64,000 nt of DNA from Pleodorina starrii (lineage: Eukaryota; Chlorophyta; Chlorophyceae; Chlamydomonadales; Volvocaceae): contig BRXU01000003.1 in assembly GCA_030267565.1 (NCBI GenBank), positions 2,216,001 to 2,280,000 of the forward strand, given 5' to 3'. The notes beneath the pieces were generated by a model. The model did not search any database, was not told where the DNA came from, and was given only the letters and a program-made list of their open reading frames with translations. Of this stretch, positions 22,732-35,200 are shown piece after piece (position 1 is the stretch's first letter; each line of letters begins with the position of its first letter). Both the position numbers and the translations under genes were made by a program.

Positions 22732-25396
22732 ATGGGCGCTCCCAGCAGCCGGGTTCGACATTTTAGCAACATGTTCTGCGCACAGAGGATTACCGGGCGC
22801 CCCGCCGCGCCCTTGACCACGCCAGGCGTATCCTCGCCGTTCCTTCGCAAGGCCCCGCTCCCATCCTGGGCTGCCCACGCACATCCACAACCACATACTC
22901 GGCCCCAGCTGCAAGCTCCCTCAGCAACGCGCTCCTGGTGGCTCTTCAGTGCGGGACCTGGGATCTGCCCGGGGCTAGGGGCTGGGGTGGCGGCTGCCGG
23001 TTGGCGGCTGCCGTCGCTTTCATGGTCCCAAAACCCGACATACCGCTCTGTGTCAACGCCTGCGTCAGCATCTGCGGCAGCCGAAACAGCAGCAGCAGCA
23101 GCAGCGATGCCGTCTTCTCCAGATGCAGCCCCAGAAGGGGCAGCCGCGGGCCCCAAGCCCAAGTCCAAAACCAAGCGGCGGCAGCAGCAGCAGCAGCAGC
23201 GGCACGCACAGCGTACGGCGGATTCATCCCAGGACGATGCCGTTCTGTTCATCGGCTTCCACCCCGAAGAGCTTGATGTGGTACGGCAGCGGCTACCGGA
23301 GTTGCTGCCGTTGGTGGAGGATGACGGCGGCGCCGCCGCCGCTGACGACGGTCCCTCCACCGCCCTGGTGGACGTCACGTGCGACATGCTGCAGTACACC
23401 GTACATGAGGTACTGCAGAAGCGGCCTGCACCGCGGCCTGCCGCCGCCACCGCGGAAGCGCACGGCGGTTTCGGAACCGGCGGTGGTACGGCAGTGGCCG
23501 CAGGCCGTGTCGTACTGCTGGTGGGGCCAGCGGCTCGCGATGTGGGAGCCCAGCTGAATGACCTGCTGGCGGAGTGGGGCGTGGTGCCGGCGCTCATCGC
23601 CGCCTACCAGCCAAAGTGAGTGACCCATGGGTCATGAGACAACCCACCGGCAGGGCAGCGGACCGTACAATTGTGTTCACGGAGCACGGGCCGCATCATC
23701 AGCTTTGGTTTAGCTGAGCATCTTGCCTGTTATCCTTCGAGAGACGACGAAACCTTCTTTTGCCTCCTGTCGACAACAAAGCGTCGTTCATATCTCTCTC
23801 CCTCCCTTTCGCCGCCCTCCGTCCTCCCTCCCTCCCTCCATTCATCCATCCCTGCCCCCCTAGGCACGAGTCCATGCCGCTTCGGCGACTGGTGGCCTTC
23901 CTGCGCGACTCCCATGCCGCCTACTACGACTTGCTACAGCCAGTTCGAGTGGAGCCCCTGGAGCCGCCAACGGAGGGGTCTGACCCTGCTACTGCTACTG
24001 CCGCGGAGGAGGCGGAGGCCAATGCTACGCCGGAACGGGCTGGTGCCTGCAGGGACCATTTAGCGGTGTTGGAGGGCGTGCGGGTGGTGCTGTGTGCGGC
24101 CATGGACGCGGGGGAGGTGCCGTCAATACACGGTGAGTGCGGTGCGGTAAGCGGAAGCAGGCATCCACAGGAGACGGAGGAGGATCAGGGCCGTTGTTGT
24201 CATCAACGTTTATGTTTCCTGCTTTGCAAAGCGTAAATCAGCTCACTGCGAACGGGTGGCGTGCGGTGGGTTGCGTCTTGCGTGTGGCTGTTTGCTGCGC
24301 TGGATCATCGCCGACCTTGTACCGCAGTCGGAGGGCGGACCGGCAGCCGGAGGCGGAGCTGGCCCTATGCGTCCGTCCGCGCCGTGAGGCTCCCCGCTCC
24401 CCGGCTCGGGGAGCCTGCGCCGCTGCGGGTCTCCTGACCCCCGGCCCGAGCAAGTTGGGCCCTTCCTTTGCTTCCTCACTCCTGTCGTCTCTGGGATAAT
24501 CGGTTATGCAGTTTTCTCACAGGCAACCTTCTACCGTACCTGGCCAGTAACCTGGAGTCGATGATTACTTGGGGGACTGGTTGCCGGAACCACTACTAAT
24601 AATTTATTATCATTAACGACAACTGTCTGTCCCCAGGTTAAATCGCAGTCTCGCAACCGCCCCTCGCCTCTCGTGCCTTGCGGGTTCCTGATCAGGCCAC
24701 TACCGCCGCGACGCGGGCCACGTGGTGGTGTTGGATGGACTGCTGACTGAGGGCGAGAGGCGGGAGCTGCTGAGCTGGCTGACGGCGCCGGAGCACAACC
24801 ACCAGGGACCGCCGCCAGAGGACAAGTGGGAAATGGTGTGCGTGGACAGGGAGGGTGAGTGAGGGGCAGGGAGGGGGGGCTGGCGGTTGCCAGTTGGCTG
24901 CGCGCGGCTGCCCACATAAACGAACCGCCAAGAACGGTCAACTGCTCCAACTGAATCCAAACATCTTCAACCGCTCTAACCTCAACCGTTGGCCGTCAAT
25001 CGGCAACGCCGGCCAAACCGCCGCGCAGGCGCGCGGCCCACTTGGGGCCTCCAGCCGCACGTGCTGAGCCTGCTGCGTGACCAGCCACCGCCACCCGTGG
25101 TGGCGCTGCAAACCCGCCTGGCGGCGCTGTACCCCGAGTACGACATCTGCCACATGCCCGCCGATCAGATCTCCGGAGAGTACGGCAATGACGAGGCCGA
25201 CACGCCGCTGAGCTCGTTCGTGGGGAACGCGGTGATGGCGGGCGACCCCTGCGCCTGGCACTCGGACGCCGACCCGACGACTGTGCCCCCCCACTCGCCC
25301 TGGGTACACAACTTTGGCTACTATCACAACAGGTGTGATCCGGGATTGGTGGGACAGATCACACACCACCGCAGCAACAGCTGTGCGTGCGCGTGC

Positions 25397-25462
<66 letters not shown>

Positions 25463-27023
25463 GACAGAGAGAGAGAGAGTGAGACAGAGAGTGAGATAGT
25501 GTGAGAGAGAGGGGTGGGTTTGCGGTTCGTGGTTTGCGGTTGCGGTGGGGGTGCGTGCGCGTTCGTGCTTTGGTGCGTTGTGGTTTCGAGTTTGGGAAGC
25601 GTAATAAGGTTTGGGTGTTTGCGCGCGGTATGGGGCTGTGTTCAACGTCCTGCCCGCCCTGCCGCATCGAGTCACCACCCTCCTCGTTCCCATGTGCCGG
25701 TCGCCTCCGTGTGCCCCCAGGGAGCTGAGTCGACCTCTGTTCGTGAGCATGCTGCTGTATACCAACGAGACCTGGCCCGAGGACTATCACGGTGGGTGGG
25801 TGGGTGGGTGGGTGGCTGGGTGGGTGGGTGGCTGGCTGGCTGGCTGGGTGAGCGTGGGTGGGTGGGTGGGTGGGTGGGTGGGTGGGTGGGTGGGTGGGTG
25901 GGAGGGTGGGTGGGTGGGTGGGTGGGTGGGTGGGTGGGTGGGTGGGTGCATAGAGGAGCGGAGCGGGCGGGGCAGGCTGCATGGACTACTACTGCTGCTG
26001 CTACTACCGGTATGAGCATGCGGCAAAGGACGTAAGGTATCACCACCCTACCTCGGGGTCGCGATACCGTGGGATATCATAGCCCCACCACCTCCTCCTG
26101 CGCCCCCACCCACCCACCCAGCACCTACCAGCCGTCCCCTCCACTCCTTCCACCGTCTTCCCCGCTGGCACTTTGCTCCAAGAAGTGCCCTCATCACCCC
26201 TCTTGACCCCGACTCCCACATCCCCAACATCCCTTCCCCTGCCGAATCCGCAGCCGAGACGCTGTTCCTGGACCCGGAGACCCAGCTGGGCCTGTTCGTG
26301 CGGCCCGCACCCGGCAGGTGGGTGCCTTCACGCCTTTACGTTGCGATGGTGTTACGGCTGTGCGGCCCGTGACATCGGAAGAAACTGCGCTTCCGGCTAT
26401 GGGCGACGTGTGGTACCGTATGTGCGGCGGGGGAGGTGGGCGGGGAAGCAGCAGCAGAGGACAGGAGGGGGCCGTCGGCGAGTGGACGCACACGAGGCGA
26501 GGCCCGCGCCTTCCGCACAACTCCCCGCCTCCAGGGACGAACTCGCCCGCAAACCCGCAACCAAGCACTTCAACCGCCCCAACCGCTTTTGTCGCCTTAA
26601 CCGTTCTAACCGTCCCAACCGCTCTTTACTGCCCCAACCGCCTCCAATCACCGCTCCAGGGTGGTCCTCTTGGAGCAGGACCTGCCCCACCGCATCTCCG
26701 CCCCCTCCCTGGAGGCCCCCGGGCCCCGCTACTCCCTGGTGTGGAAACTGGTGCTGCGGCCGAAGCGCACGAGCACAAGCCGGGGTCTTCGGGGCGAGGA
26801 CGAGGAGGGGACGGGGGCTGAGGGGGCGGCGGCGGTGGCGGAGGAGGAGGAGGAGGGCGAGGGCGAGGATGCGGCCCTGGGCTGTGTGGCGGCGGGCGGC
26901 GAGTTCCACAGCATCTGTCGGCCCGAGTGGGGCGAGCCGCTGCGGATCGGTTCCGCCAGCAGCCACTGCGGCGTACCGGCGTTCCGGCGGGAGGCGGCGG
27001 GTGCGGGAAAGCGACGGGGCTAG
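22732..27023 (+). CDS. Fe(II)/2-oxoglutarate-dependent dioxygenase, 7 exons, 704 aa
   Basis: Exons: 22732-23615, 23864-24132, 24696-24854, 25029-25332, 25721-25791, 26254-26317, 26660-27023; all GT-AG and in phase. The start is ATG in good context (CGCCATGG). Residues 1-160 are low-complexity (Pro/Ala, a poly-Gln stretch after KTKRR) and may include an organelle-targeting leader. The C-terminal half is a prolyl-hydroxylase-like jelly roll. The HxD iron motif is H515-x-D517 in AWHSDADP, the distal His is H594 in EQDLPHRIS, and the 2OG-binding basic residue is R607 in PRYSLVWKL; FVSMLLYTNETWPEDYH and LFLDPETQLGLFVRPAPGR fill the expected strands. Such enzymes hydroxylate protein, nucleic-acid or small-molecule substrates; the substrate here is unknown. 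An acidic insert (EEEEEGEGED) lies after the last core strand. The third intron and the region 24133-24695 hold no coding signal. Confidence 0.87.
25385..25505. repeat. Compound (GT)n-(GA)n microsatellite
   Basis: GTGTGT... passes directly into GAGAGA... within the dioxygenase intron 25333-25720. Confidence 0.95.
25793..25948. repeat. (GGGT)n array starting at a splice donor
   Basis: GGTGGGTGGGTG repeats with a few GGCT units begin at the 5' splice site of the dioxygenase intron 25792-26253. The transcribed strand is G-rich in regular triplets-plus-U, a strong G-quadruplex pattern. Confidence 0.95.
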
Positions 27024-28143
27024 CTGCTGTCGCCCTGCAGCGTCCAGTGGGGAAGGGCGGTGCTGGCCGGTGGTGGATACGGTTGGTTGCTTGGTTGCTT
27101 GCTGCAATTGGTGGCCATGCCCTCCGCCCCACCCACCCCCTAAATGGGGAGCCGGGGATCGCGACTGTGCGGCGTCTTGAAGCGCCGCGGCCGCGTTGTC
27201 CTAGCGTCGGCTAGCCCAGCAGGGCCAAACCCAGAGTGAAGCCCAAAGCTAAACTCCGTGCCTCCGAGACCCCCAAACCTCCAGCCGGTTCGACCGGCCT
27301 CACTCCACCACGGAGTGGTACTCGGTCGCAATGGGGTGGCAGCTCCGTGATCTCCTCCGAATCGGTGCGACTGGCGCGCGCCATGCCACTGTGGGCGGCC
27401 ATGGACCGGCAGTTGGTCCGGGGGGAGCCGCCCGTCGCCCTCTCGTTCGGCCGTGGAGGGTGTGAGCGTGTGACGGGTGGGTGGGCCCGCGGCAGCACCT
27501 GTGAGAGGACTGGCCCCTGCAGCGCCCGCCGCCGCCTGCCCTTCGGGCTCCTCCTCCGGCGCCACCTCCTGCCGCAGCGTGGCTTCAACTGCCGCCACTC
27601 TGACCTCAGCGGCGGTGTCGGCCGCAGCTAGGGCCGCTGCGGCCTGAGCAGCCGCAGCGCTCAGCGCCATGACACGGTGCAGCTGCCGTGGAGGCCGCTG
27701 TAGCGTTTGCCGTGTCCCCTCCACTTTACTGCTGCCCAGATGCCAGGGTTCTGGTTATGTCGTCACGCTCTGCCACTGCGTATAGTGCAGGCAGTGTGCA
27801 CAGCCCTAAAGGTCGAGGGCCTGGTGGCCGGTGCTGTCCGGAAGGGACCGCCGTACGCGAATGAGCGCAGACGCGAATGCATAAGGTGCAGGCGAGGGAC
27901 GAAGTACGTGGTGATCTTCAATTGGCAGAACTCGCGACAGGCACTTTCATTGCAAGACCGCCCACGTACCGTTCGTGGGAGTGTACTTCAAAAAATGTGG
28001 GGATAGAATGTACGAGGCAATCTGGGTGCGGTTAGTACGGGTACGACAAACGACGAACACCTGTCGGTCCAGTCTCGCTGACCGGCTGACGATATGGCCC
28101 TGTTGGCCCGCTCCGCTAGGGTACGTTTAATTCGTGAGTGGCC
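27024..28143. other. Dioxygenase 3' flank and MMACHC-like promoter side
   Basis: Contains the 3'UTR of the dioxygenase (no TGTAA was seen) and the upstream region of the MMACHC-like gene. A minus-strand open frame (27140-27724) is listed separately. The last 400 bases show no coding signal. Confidence 0.5.
27140..27670 (-). CDS. Possible small Ala-rich protein (uncertain)
   Basis: A minus-strand frame beginning MALSAAAAQAAAALAAADTA and rich in Ala/Glu, then low-complexity Pro/Gly/Arg sequence to TAG at 27140-27142 (176 codons; an upstream ATG at 27724 is also in frame). It would be divergent from the MMACHC-like gene and overlap the 3'UTR of the dioxygenase. No domain is recognisable and a plus-strand frame also crosses it, so it may be a GC-driven chance frame. 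Confidence 0.2.
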   Translation of the reverse strand: MALSAAAAQAAAALAAADTAAEVRVAAVEATLRQEVAPEEEPEGQAAAGAAGASPLTGAAAGPPTRHTLTPSTAEREGDGRLPPDQLPVHGRPQWHGARQSHRFGGDHGAATPLRPSTTPWWSEAGRTGWRFGGLGGTEFSFGLHSGFGPAGLADARTTRPRRFKTPHSRDPRLPI

Positions 28144-28878
28144 ATGGAGAGCGTTCAAGCGTGTTTGGCGTCCCGCCTGGCGCCGTCAGGCTTTGACCTG
28201 ATAGCGCCATTCTCAGCGCAGGCCTACAACGCCTGCCGCCTGCCCAGCGTGCCGGAGCTGCCGACGTTCGGTCGCGAGAATACCTTGGCATTTGTGATTG
28301 GCAACACGAAGGCGCTGTGGCCCTGCTTTCTGAGGCATCTCGCGAGCCATCCCGATGACATGAAGCTAGAGGCGCCGCTGGACGCCTACACTCACGCCAG
28401 CATTGAAGCAGCTGTTTCGGAGGCCTGCTCAAATGGAGGGCTGGCGAACGAGGTCCGGTGGGGCTTCAAGACGATGGCAACAGATGGCTTCGTGGACCTG
28501 CTTCGCGCTGCGCATGTTTCGGGCCTGGCTTTTCTTGACGAGGAAATTCACCTATGCACACACCCGGTTTACGGGCCCTGGATCGCGCTTCGAGCAGTGG
28601 TGATTGTCGACGCTTCGACTGCGATTTCTGCGACTGGGACCCCGCTCTATGCCAACCCGTTCCCAGAAATCCGGCCCCTCATTTGCGCCAAGCTCAAGGA
28701 GATGCAAGCCGCTGGGGCGATGGATGACTGGAAGGGGGCATGGCGCGACTGGGCGGAGCTCCGCACGCTTGCAGGCCGAGCTGCGCAGCGTTACGCTTAC
28801 GATACGCTCCAAATGGAGTACCATTACACGCAATCCCGCACGGCGCTCGAATCCGCCGTCAAGGCTTATCTTGGATAG
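28144..28878 (+). CDS. MMACHC: MMACHC/cblC-like cobalamin trafficking and dealkylation protein
   Basis: A single open exon of 244 aa. In animals MMACHC binds incoming cobalamin in the cytosol and removes its upper ligand (decyanation or glutathione-dependent dealkylation) before delivery to methionine synthase and methylmalonyl-CoA mutase. The frame follows the MMACHC core order: GFDLIAPFSAQAYNACRLP, then ENTLAFVIGNTKALWPCFL, then LLRAAHVSGLAFLDE, then LCTHPVYGPWIALRAVVIVD (compare the animal 'HPRFGGWFAIRGVV' region), then a WRDWAELRTLAGRAAQRYAY helix. The ATG at 28144 was chosen; the codon just before it in frame is GTG. There is no intron, unlike its neighbours with 7-38 exons, and codon bias is weaker than in the neighbours. 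The poly(A) word at 29267 lies seven bases before the next gene's ATG. Identification is by eye; biochemical activity is unproven. Confidence 0.78.
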   Translation: MESVQACLASRLAPSGFDLIAPFSAQAYNACRLPSVPELPTFGRENTLAFVIGNTKALWPCFLRHLASHPDDMKLEAPLDAYTHASIEAAVSEACSNGGLANEVRWGFKTMATDGFVDLLRAAHVSGLAFLDEEIHLCTHPVYGPWIALRAVVIVDASTAISATGTPLYANPFPEIRPLICAKLKEMQAAGAMDDWKGAWRDWAELRTLAGRAAQRYAYDTLQMEYHYTQSRTALESAVKAYLG

Positions 28879-29277
28879 GGTGGCGTGCGGAGCTAGGAGA
28901 GAGCCAGAAACCGCAAGCTGGAAAAGGGATCAACACGTTACACGGGTTTGGCGTCTGCAAGAGTGATATTGGTACTTTTCTGCCCTATATGTCCTCGAAG
29001 GTTACCGGCGGTCCTTAAATTAATGCGGTATGCACGACAGCTTTGTCCCAAAACTCGAAGGAGCCCAGCTGCCTCGTTCGGCTAGGGAATCACACGTGTT
29101 TCATCGGAGATGGTGTGAAAATTAGGGAAGACACACTGCTGCGATGGCATGAGACTTTTTCGAAGAACGTTGATGATGCCAGCCTAGCCCCGGTGGGCGA
29201 AAGCCACCTATCGACTTTGGGGCCAGTTGATTTATGCTGAATTTCCTTTATTGTGACTGTATATCTTGTAAAGGAGA
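28879..29277 (+). promoter_or_regulatory. 3'UTR of MMACHC-like gene and promoter/5'UTR of the giant gene
   Basis: Only 399 bases separate the two genes. TGTAA at 29267-29271 is the only plausible poly(A) signal for the upstream gene, and it nearly abuts the ATG at 29278. Transcript overlap, or a start further downstream (in-frame Met at 29353), would resolve the crowding. Confidence 0.5.
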
Positions 29278-32220
29278 ATGCGTCCAGCTAGTCCAGCTGC
29301 GTCCGTTGCTGCCGAGCCTCCGTCGCCCTCTACGCAGCTGCACCATGCCGCTATGCAGGGCAACACAACTCTGCTTTCCCAACTCTTATCACAGCACCCC
29401 GACCACGTCGATGGCGCCTCGAACTCGGGGGCCCAGGCCCCGATGCTCGTCGCCGCGCTTCTGGGCCAGACGGCCGTCGTGGAGATGCTCCTCAGCGCAG
29501 GCGGCAGACCAAACCGGCGTGGCAAGCGCCAGGAGACGCCGCTGATGCTCGCGGCCCAGCGCGGCCATGTCGATGTCATGCGCGTGCTGCTCTCGCGCGG
29601 CGCCACGGCCAACGCCGTGGACCAGCGCGGCTGGACGGCCCTGCACTTTGGTGCCTTTGCCGGCCACGCGGCCTCCGTCCGTGCGCTGCTCTCCTCCCTC
29701 CCCGCCTCCGTCCGGCCCATCCTCCTGGAGCTCCGCACGGGCAAGGGCGAGACGGCGCTGGCGCTGGCGGCCTTTGGCCGCAAGGACGACTGCTGCCGCG
29801 CCCTCCTCGAGGCCGGCTCCAAAGCCTCCCTCATCAATGACGCGAGCGACAGGGACTACGTCCAGAAGCTGCAGATGGCCCCCGCCACGCCAACCCCCGC
29901 CAGCGCCGCCCCCACGCCCAAGGCCGGTCTCAGCACCATCGCGCCCAAGGCGACCCGCGGCGGCGCCGCCGCCGGCCGCGGCCCCGCGCCTCGCCGCGTC
30001 CCCCGGGCGCCGGTGGTGGTGACGGAGGGTCTGGGAGGCGGCCGGGACTCGCCCGGGCCCAGCCCCTCGGCCCGACCCGCCATGCAGTTCTCCGGGACGC
30101 CCTCGGAGTTTGAGAGGTGGGTGGGAGGGGTATAAAGAGAATTTCGCAGCGGAGAAGGAGACGGCGTTGGCGAACGGACCCAGAACCCAGTAATACGGAG
30201 GGGAGGCGCGCCTGCGTGGCCTGCGCGGTCTGTGGCGTGCGGCCGACTTTCCCACCCCACCCATCGCAGCAGCCACAGCGACCGCGGCGGATCAGGACGG
30301 CCGAAACCCAGATAAGCCCGACCGGCCCCACCACCCCAACCGACCTGTCCCGCTTTCTCCTCGCGCCCCACTTCCCCAGCCCTCCCCATCCTCCTCCTGC
30401 TCCCCCTCCGTTCCTCCACTGTGGTTTCTTCTTTTCAAACATCCCACTTCCCCCGTCCTCCCCCTCCTCCGCCTCCTCCTTCCGCCCCAGGCTCATCAGC
30501 CCGCAGCAGTCGGACCTAGTGCCCCACAGCCCCCACCACGCAACAGCAGCGCAGCAGCGACGGATGGGCTCCCCTGCCCGCCTGGCCAACGGCTCCCGCC
30601 GCGCCGAGTTCGAGCCGGCCGACAACGGCCCCCCGGGGCCCCGCAGCGGCAGCACAAGCCTCAAGCAGCTGGCGCCTCCGCCCGACTGGAGCCTGCACGA
30701 GTTTGACTACCGGGGCACGCCCATGCTGCACCACCGACCCACGGGTCTGCTGTTCACGTCGGTGCCGGAGGACAGGTGGGGAGGGGGTGGTGGTGGTGGT
30801 CCGAGTGATCCGACTTGATGGATGTGGCGGGGGGAGGTGGAAAGGGTGGCTGGGGGCGGGAGAGTGGGCGGGAGGTGGGCCACACCACCACACCCACCCG
30901 TCTCGCGCCTCACGCCCCCCCCCGGCCTCTCACTGTAACAACAGCGACAACAATACCGCCCACGCCCCTCTCGCGCCCACCCTCCTCATCCCCTGGTCTA
31001 CCTGCGTGCGTATCTGCTGCTGCTGCTGCTGGTGCTGGTCGCAGCTTCCCCCACCTCGTGGGCATCACCGTTGATGGCAATCTGCGCTGGTTGGTGGAGG
31101 CAGATCTACCCCTCCTGGAGGCAATGCCGCAGGTGGGGATCGGCCGAGGGGGAGGGGGCAAGGGGGAGGGAAGGGGGGGTGAGGGGTAAGAGTTGTGTCC
31201 GAATAGGCGAATGGGCGGATGGGGGAGGGTCCCCAGGCGGGGCCTCCTCCCGCCCACCCGGATGAATGAGATAGGGGGGCCCAGGGGGCGTGTGGCTTCA
31301 TGGGGTGGCGGGGTCGTGGACGTTGGACGCTGGAGGAGCCTCGTGGGGCTGAGGGTTGGTCGATGGCGGAAGAGCGGGAGGGGCTGGCTGCCGAGTGGCG
31401 CTGGGGTGGTGGGGCTGGGGGTGGTGAGCGGCGAGCAGTGTATGGTGTGGACGGTGCGCGGACACACAGCGGCGCGGGGTTGGCCTGGGAGGGGCAGCCC
31501 CCGGACAGAGTCGAGCAAGGAGGGAGGGAAGGAAGGAAGGGGCAAGGTAGGGGTTACCGACCGGGAAAAAGGGCGCGTTGTGGTGTGCGAGCACTGGGCA
31601 GGGGCCGGGGCTGGGCCCGATCCTCGCGTGCGGTGGCCTGCGCGTCACCGGCTGAATCCTTTCCTTTCATCCTTCCACCCACCCGTCCATCCTTCCTTCC
31701 GTCCTTCCGTGGCCGCATCGGGTCGCATCGGGGAGCCCCTGGGCGGCTTCCGCTATTTGGCTGTGTGCCGCTCTCCCTTTGTGCCGCTCTCCCTGTGTGC
31801 CGCTCTGCGCCCTCCCTCATATGCCACATGCCGCACTCCCCGCCCCGTCCGATCCCATCCGCCTGCCCGCCCCCCCGCCACCCACCTGTCCCCCTCGCGG
31901 CCCGGCTCCCCTCCCCCTCCCCTTGCCACCGTAATCAGACGGTCCTCCTTTACCTTTCCCTCCCTTCCCCTTTCCCTGCTGCAACCGGTATCCTTGACGC
32001 ATCTACACACTCCCAGACCCCTTTTCCCCATTCTCCATTCCCCATCTCCGTCCCCACTCCCCACTCCCCACTGCCCACTCCCCCCAAACCCCCAGGTGTG
32101 CGAGGCGCTCGCCGCCACAGTGCCGGTGGGGCGGCTGCTGCTGAGGCGGCTGCACGTGGTTCCGGAGCTAGTGCTGCGATTATGCGTGTTGCTGGGGCTG
32201 CACGAGGTGGGTGGGTGGGT

Positions 32221-32284
<64 letters not shown>

Positions 32285-35200
32285 GGGTGGGGGGGGCCGC
32301 TGACCACACGGGAGGGATCTTGAGGGGCCCGGGGATACCCACCCCCCGTCACCGACCCGCATCTCCCCTCCCTCTGGACCCACCGGCCCGCGCCTTCCCC
32401 CCTCCGCCCCCTCCCCCCCCCTCCACGCCGCTCCGCCCGCGTCCCCAGATCTCCGAGCTGCGGGAGTTGGTCCTCCTGGAGCCCGACTCCACGCGCTCCG
32501 AAACCGCCTGGGCACCCGCCGGCCTGTCGCCCAGCCACAGCGCCCAGCTGCTGCCGCTGCTGAGGGCGGAGTTGCTGCGACCCGCGGGAGGGCTGATGGG
32601 GGCCCACCACCACCACCACCTGCCGGCCGGAGGACACGTCACCCTGCACCCCCATTTCCATCACCCCCCGCATCTGCACCACGCGGTGCCCACGCTGAGT
32701 GACAGCGGCTCCTGGCCCCCCGATCCGGATGTCCCGGCGGTGGGGGCGGGGCCGAGGTCGCCGGTGGGGGTGGTGGGGCCGGATGACGACTCCGTGGCGG
32801 CGGCGGGTGAGGGGGTGCGGGGAGGGGAGGGAGGGGTTAGAGGGAAGGGGCGGGGGGTCGGTATTGGTGCCTGGTTTGCGGTTCTTGCTTTGCGGATCAG
32901 TTGGGGAGGGAGGGGTCTCGGCGGGGATGAGGAGGGAAGGGAGCGAGGGAATTACCGTGCGTGCCCGTGTGCGCGCGCGCGGGTCCGTGTGCGGGAAGCC
33001 GTGTGTACAGCTGCGGCGGATAGGTGTGTGTGTAGGGCTGCGGGCATAGCTGCGGGCATAGCTGTGCGTGTTTGTGTGCTTCACGGACGGGCGATTGGGT
33101 TGGGGAGTAATTAAAACGGCCCGGCCCGGCCCGGTTGGGGAGGGCCAAAGGGTCGACGAGGAGGAGCACTTGCAGCTTGCAGCCGCCCTCGTCCCTGCTC
33201 CGTCCGTCCCGGGCTGTCCGCCCCCTGCTGCGTCTGACTGCCGCCATCGGGTGAGGCCCACGAGGAAGCCTTCGCCCCGCACCTTCGCCCGCCCCACACC
33301 CGCTACCCTGCCCCACACCCGCCACCCTGCCCCACTCCCGCCACCCTGCCCCACACCCCGGGCCCTTTGTTCCCTGTTGTCTCCCTCTCCGCAGGCCCAC
33401 TTCCCGTGGAGCTGATTGGTTTGCCGCTGGTTCAGCACCTGCTGCAGAGATACGGCCTGGCAAAGATGATGGTCCAGGTGGGCGGGTGTGTATGGGGGCG
33501 TGTGTGTGTGTGTGTGTATGGGAGTGTGCGTGTGTGTGTGTGTGTGTGCCAGCCTGGCAGCCTGTCCACTTGCTCATTCGGGGACCTGTCCTGCTCGGCC
33601 TCCTCGTCCCGCCCCCCTTCCTTCGCTGCGATTCGTATTTACATCCCCTCACCCCCTTCCCTTTCGCGCATCTCCTCCCGCCCCGTATCTTCTTTTTTAC
33701 CCCCCGCCCCTTCCTCTCCCCCCCCCCCCCACACCCCAGGTCGCAGAGCTGGAGATCCGCTCCGCCCCCGACCTTCTGGTTCTTGCCCACCCCGACAGCT
33801 ACCAGGGCGCCGGGGCCCCTCTGAGCACGTGGGAGGAGGGGCGGCTGGCCCGCATGCTGAGGGACCTGCCCGGACTGCTCAGGACACACTCCAAGGAGAG
33901 GGACAGGGCGGAGACGGAGGTAGGGGGGACCAGGGGGGCCAAGGGGGGGGCAGGGGGGGCAGGCGGGGGCGGGGGGGCTGGGGGCGGAGCTCGGGTTGGG
34001 GCTGGGGTTGGGATGTTTGCGACCGGGGCAGGCGGGGGCGGGCGTCCCTTGTGTGAGTCTGGTAGCGTGTAGGCGTACGGTAAGCTCTTCCCGCCTCGCC
34101 TCATCTCGCCTCAGTCAGACCCCCAACCCCGACCCTGCGGCCCGCATGCATCTCCCGGCGACTACCTCCCAGTCCCTCAACCCCCTTCACTCGCTCTCTA
34201 TGAAACAAAACCCACATCCAACTCCCCAACTCCAAACCTCGCCTGCTCGCCCTCGCGTGTACCCGCACACACCCGCCTACTCCCTCCCCGGGCTCCGGCC
34301 TATACGTGGATAATCCCCCAGGCCGCCCTGGGTCCCGCCCTGGAGGCGCTGATGCGGCAGCGCCGCCTCGACGCCCTCTCCCGACCGTCCCGTGGGTCGC
34401 TCGTCACCTACGACGACCTGGAGGGCGGCGGCGGCGGCGGCCGCCTCAAGGGCCCCCTCCGCGTCGCCGTCGTCATCCAGGACGACGGCGCCGCCGCCGC
34501 CGCCGCCGGCGGCGGCTCACTCGCCGCCCTGCTCGGCGCCGGCGGCGGCGGCGGCGACGGACCCGGCCGTTACGTCGTCCGCGACATTGAGTCGGACCGC
34601 ATCCTCCACATGCTCGTGGGGCACATTCGGCTGGTTCGCGCCGCAGACGCGGCGAAGCTCGTCCGCGGCGACTACGCGCCGCCGGCCTCCGCCGGCGTGC
34701 CCGTCACACCGCTTTCCGCCGCCCCGGGGCTGCTGGTGACCCGTGGGTCATCGTGGGGCCGCGGGCCGGCGTACGACGTGTACGGCGAGGGCATCATGGG
34801 GGAGCTTTTGGGTCCGGATGAGCAGCCGCCGGAGGCGGAGTACGGGGTGGAGGGCGCGGGCGGCGGCGGCGGCGGCGGGGAGGAGGGCGAGGGCGAGTCT
34901 CCCAAGCTGTCGAGTCGGTGGTTTGTGCGGTGGCCGGATGGTCAGGTGCACAGCTACGCGGTGGGGGAGGGCGGCGCCTTTGAGCTGTCGTTCCTGGGGC
35001 TGCACTGGCGCTCGGGTGAGTGGGGTTTGGGTGGGTGGGGGGGTGGGCGGGTGGGGGGGTGGGTGGGTGGGTGGGAGGGGGTAAGGGAAGTGGGAAGCGG
35101 AGCGGTGGAACGGAGGCCAAGATGGACCCACCCGCCCACGTGGGTGTTTGGAGGGATAAGAGGGGGACTGCGAGATGCGATGCGAAAACCCGCAAAACCC

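Noticed and set aside
24133..24695. Coding extension of dioxygenase exon 2
   Set aside because: The frame-keeping splice 24132 to 24696 gives a continuous domain, while read-through hits stops and low-complexity sequence.
31987..31995. GTATCCTTGAC as a U12-type splice donor
   Set aside because: It lies inside an intron whose GT-AG borders already keep the frame; no exon ends there.
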